Below, piece after piece: positions 7,288 through 8,338 of a stretch of 8,338 nucleotides of DNA. The notes below the pieces were generated by a model. It saw only the letters and a list, made by a program, of their open reading frames with translations. It had not been told where the DNA came from and did no database searches. How positions within the stretch are numbered: position 1 is the first letter of the stretch; each line of letters begins with the position of its first letter. Origin of the DNA: an uncultured Eggerthellaceae bacterium (GTDB lineage: Bacteria; Actinomycetota; Coriobacteriia; Coriobacteriales; Eggerthellaceae); NCBI GenBank assembly GCA_902497215.1, contig CABVEH010000043.1, positions 1-8,338 of the forward strand, read 5' to 3'. The translations under genes were made by a program, and so were the position numbers.

Positions 7288-7313
7288 AAAAGGGAGGCCG
7301 TATTCGGCCTCCC
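7288..7313 (-). terminator. Intrinsic (Rho-independent) terminator after the symporter gene
   Basis: On the minus strand the sequence GGGAGGCCG, loop AATA, CGGCCTCCC forms a perfect 9-bp GC-rich stem (arms at 7305-7313 and 7292-7300). It is followed directly by TTTT (7291-7288) and then GCGTT. It sits 54 nt past the symporter stop codon, as expected for a terminator of that gene. The T-run is short, so termination may be incomplete. The hairpin ends only 12 nt before the first possible start codon of the next gene, which lets it double as a leader structure for that operon. Confidence 0.8.
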
Positions 7314-7367
7314 CGTCAACGTGAGGACGTGTGTCAAAAGTGAACGCCCCCCCGACACGCCCGAAGG

Positions 7368-8338
7368 CTACTTGGTGTCGAACTGCGGGATGGGCGCGTC
7401 GTCGACTTCGTCCAGGTTGCCGTCGTAGACGTAGTGCTTCGTCTCGCGGGCGACCAGCGTGCTGAGCAGAAGCACGCAGATGATGTTGGGCACTGCCATG
7501 AGGGCGTTGGTTATGTCGGACACCGTCCAGGCGATTCCGCCGATTCCGACCGCGCCCAGGAAGGCGATGAGGATGTAGAGCACCTGATAGGGCACCACTG
7601 CGCGCTTGCCGAAGAGGTAGGTTATGCAGCGGTTACCGTAATAGGACCAACCCAGCGTGGTGGTGAAGGCGAACAGCATCATGCCAAGCACCAGGATGAT
7701 GGGGCCTATCACCGGGATCTCGCCGAAGGCAGCGGACGTCAGCTCGGCACCCTTGGTGATTGTCTCGGCCGAGATTCCCGACACGATGTCGCCGTTGGCA
7801 AGCATCGTGGAAACCAGCACGAGGCCGGTGAGCAGGCATATGACCACGGTGTCCCAGAACGTGCCCGTCATGGACACGAGCGCCTGACGCGCCGGGTTGC
7901 GGGTGGACGCGGCGGCGGCCACGATCGGCGCCGACCCCAGGCCCGACTCGTTGGAGAAAAGGCCTCGCGCGCAGCCGAACTGCAACGCCACCATCAACGT
8001 GGACCCAAGCGCCCCGCCGAACACGGCCTGCGGGTTGAACGCCCCGACTATGATGGCCTCGAACGCGGGCAGGATCCACTGCCAGTTGATGCACAGGATC
8101 GCAAGGCTTCCCACCGCGTAGCACACGGTCATGAACGGCACCAGCTTCTCGCAGACGCGCGAAATCACCTTGACGCCGCCGAACACGACCAGCGAAAGCA
8201 GCACGGCGATTGCGATTCCGACCACCCATGCAGGGCATCCCTCGATGTTCGTGGTGATGACCTCGCTCATGGCCTCGGACTGCACGGCGGCGCCGATTCC
8301 GAACGACGCGATGGCCGCGAACAGGGCGAACAGCACGG
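7368..8338 (-). CDS. AGCS-family amino acid:cation symporter (alanine/glycine:Na+), C-terminal part, cut by window edge
   Basis: This is an integral membrane carrier expected to import alanine or glycine (or D-alanine) together with Na+ or H+. At least 322 residues are visible, ending at a TAG stop. Family members are about 450-500 residues, so roughly 130-170 N-terminal residues lie beyond the edge; the GTG at 8336 is an internal Val codon, not the start. The clearest evidence is the AGCS signature at visible residues 124-138 (RGLFSNESGLGSAPI), followed by NPARQALVSMTGTFWDT (147-163) and GWSYYGNRCITYLFG (229-243), all typical of the family. Hydrophobic segments lie near residues 36-53, 68-90, 106-120, 160-180, 206-227, 248-268 and 276-295, and the protein ends in an acidic cytosolic tail (about 300-322). 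The usual Asn-rich GN..Q.N motif in an early helix is here GAAVQSEAMSE (16-26). The exact substrate is not determined by sequence. It is followed by its own terminator, so it is probably a separate transcription unit from the genes downstream. Confidence 0.95.
   Translation of the reverse strand, partial: VLFALFAAIASFGIGAAVQSEAMSEVITTNIEGCPAWVVGIAIAVLLSLVVFGGVKVISRVCEKLVPFMTVCYAVGSLAILCINWQWILPAFEAIIVGAFNPQAVFGGALGSTLMVALQFGCARGLFSNESGLGSAPIVAAAASTRNPARQALVSMTGTFWDTVVICLLTGLVLVSTMLANGDIVSGISAETITKGAELTSAAFGEIPVIGPIILVLGMMLFAFTTTLGWSYYGNRCITYLFGKRAVVPYQVLYILIAFLGAVGIGGIAWTVSDITNALMAVPNIICVLLLSTLVARETKHYVYDGNLDEVDDAPIPQFDTK

Noticed and set aside
7309..7337. Sigma-70-type promoter for the flavoprotein operon from the TTGACA at 7332-7337 (minus strand)
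   Set aside because: The -35 hexamer is perfect, but at 17 nt spacing the -10 position reads GGGGAG and lies in the hairpin. No acceptable -10 box was found at nearby spacings.

Overview
The window is a high-GC (by eye roughly 60-65%), gene-dense stretch in which every convincing gene lies on the minus strand. Codon usage, anaerobe-type gene content and the style of the proteins suggest a high-GC Gram-positive bacterium, most plausibly an anaerobic Coriobacteriia/Eggerthellaceae-like actinobacterium. That placement is inference; there is no rRNA or other marker gene in the window.

In transcription order (right to left on the given strand): (1) 8338-7368, the C-terminal two thirds of an AGCS-family amino acid:cation (alanine/glycine:Na+) symporter, cut by the window edge. 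(2) 7313-7288, an intrinsic terminator with a perfect 9-bp stem, followed almost at once by a four-gene cluster. (3) 7279-6050, an HI0933/BaiN-like flavoprotein. (4) 6045-4285, a COG2509-type FAD-dependent dehydrogenase. (5) 4288-1946, a 780-aa YhgE/Pip-family membrane protein with an extra C-terminal two-helix membrane module. (6) 1953-73, a second, 626-aa YhgE/Pip-family membrane protein without that module. Positions 1-72 hold no recognisable gene.

Genes 3-6 are very tightly packed: TAG-4 nt-ATG between 3 and 4, a 4-bp ATGA overlap between 4 and 5, and an 8-bp ATGAGTAA overlap between 5 and 6. They almost certainly form one operon with translational coupling. It joins two cytosolic flavin oxidoreductase families to a tandem, diverged pair of ABC-2-like membrane proteins that have a large coiled-coil extracytoplasmic domain and no ATPase beside them. 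The two YhgE/Pip proteins may work as a heteromeric pair. What the flavoproteins contribute cannot be told from sequence.

The points most worth a second look are the operon composition, the extra membrane module and repetitive tail on the larger YhgE/Pip protein, and the terminator hairpin sitting only 12 nt before the first possible start codon of the operon. I found no mobile element, CRISPR array, tRNA or rRNA, and no clear sign of a wholly new system.
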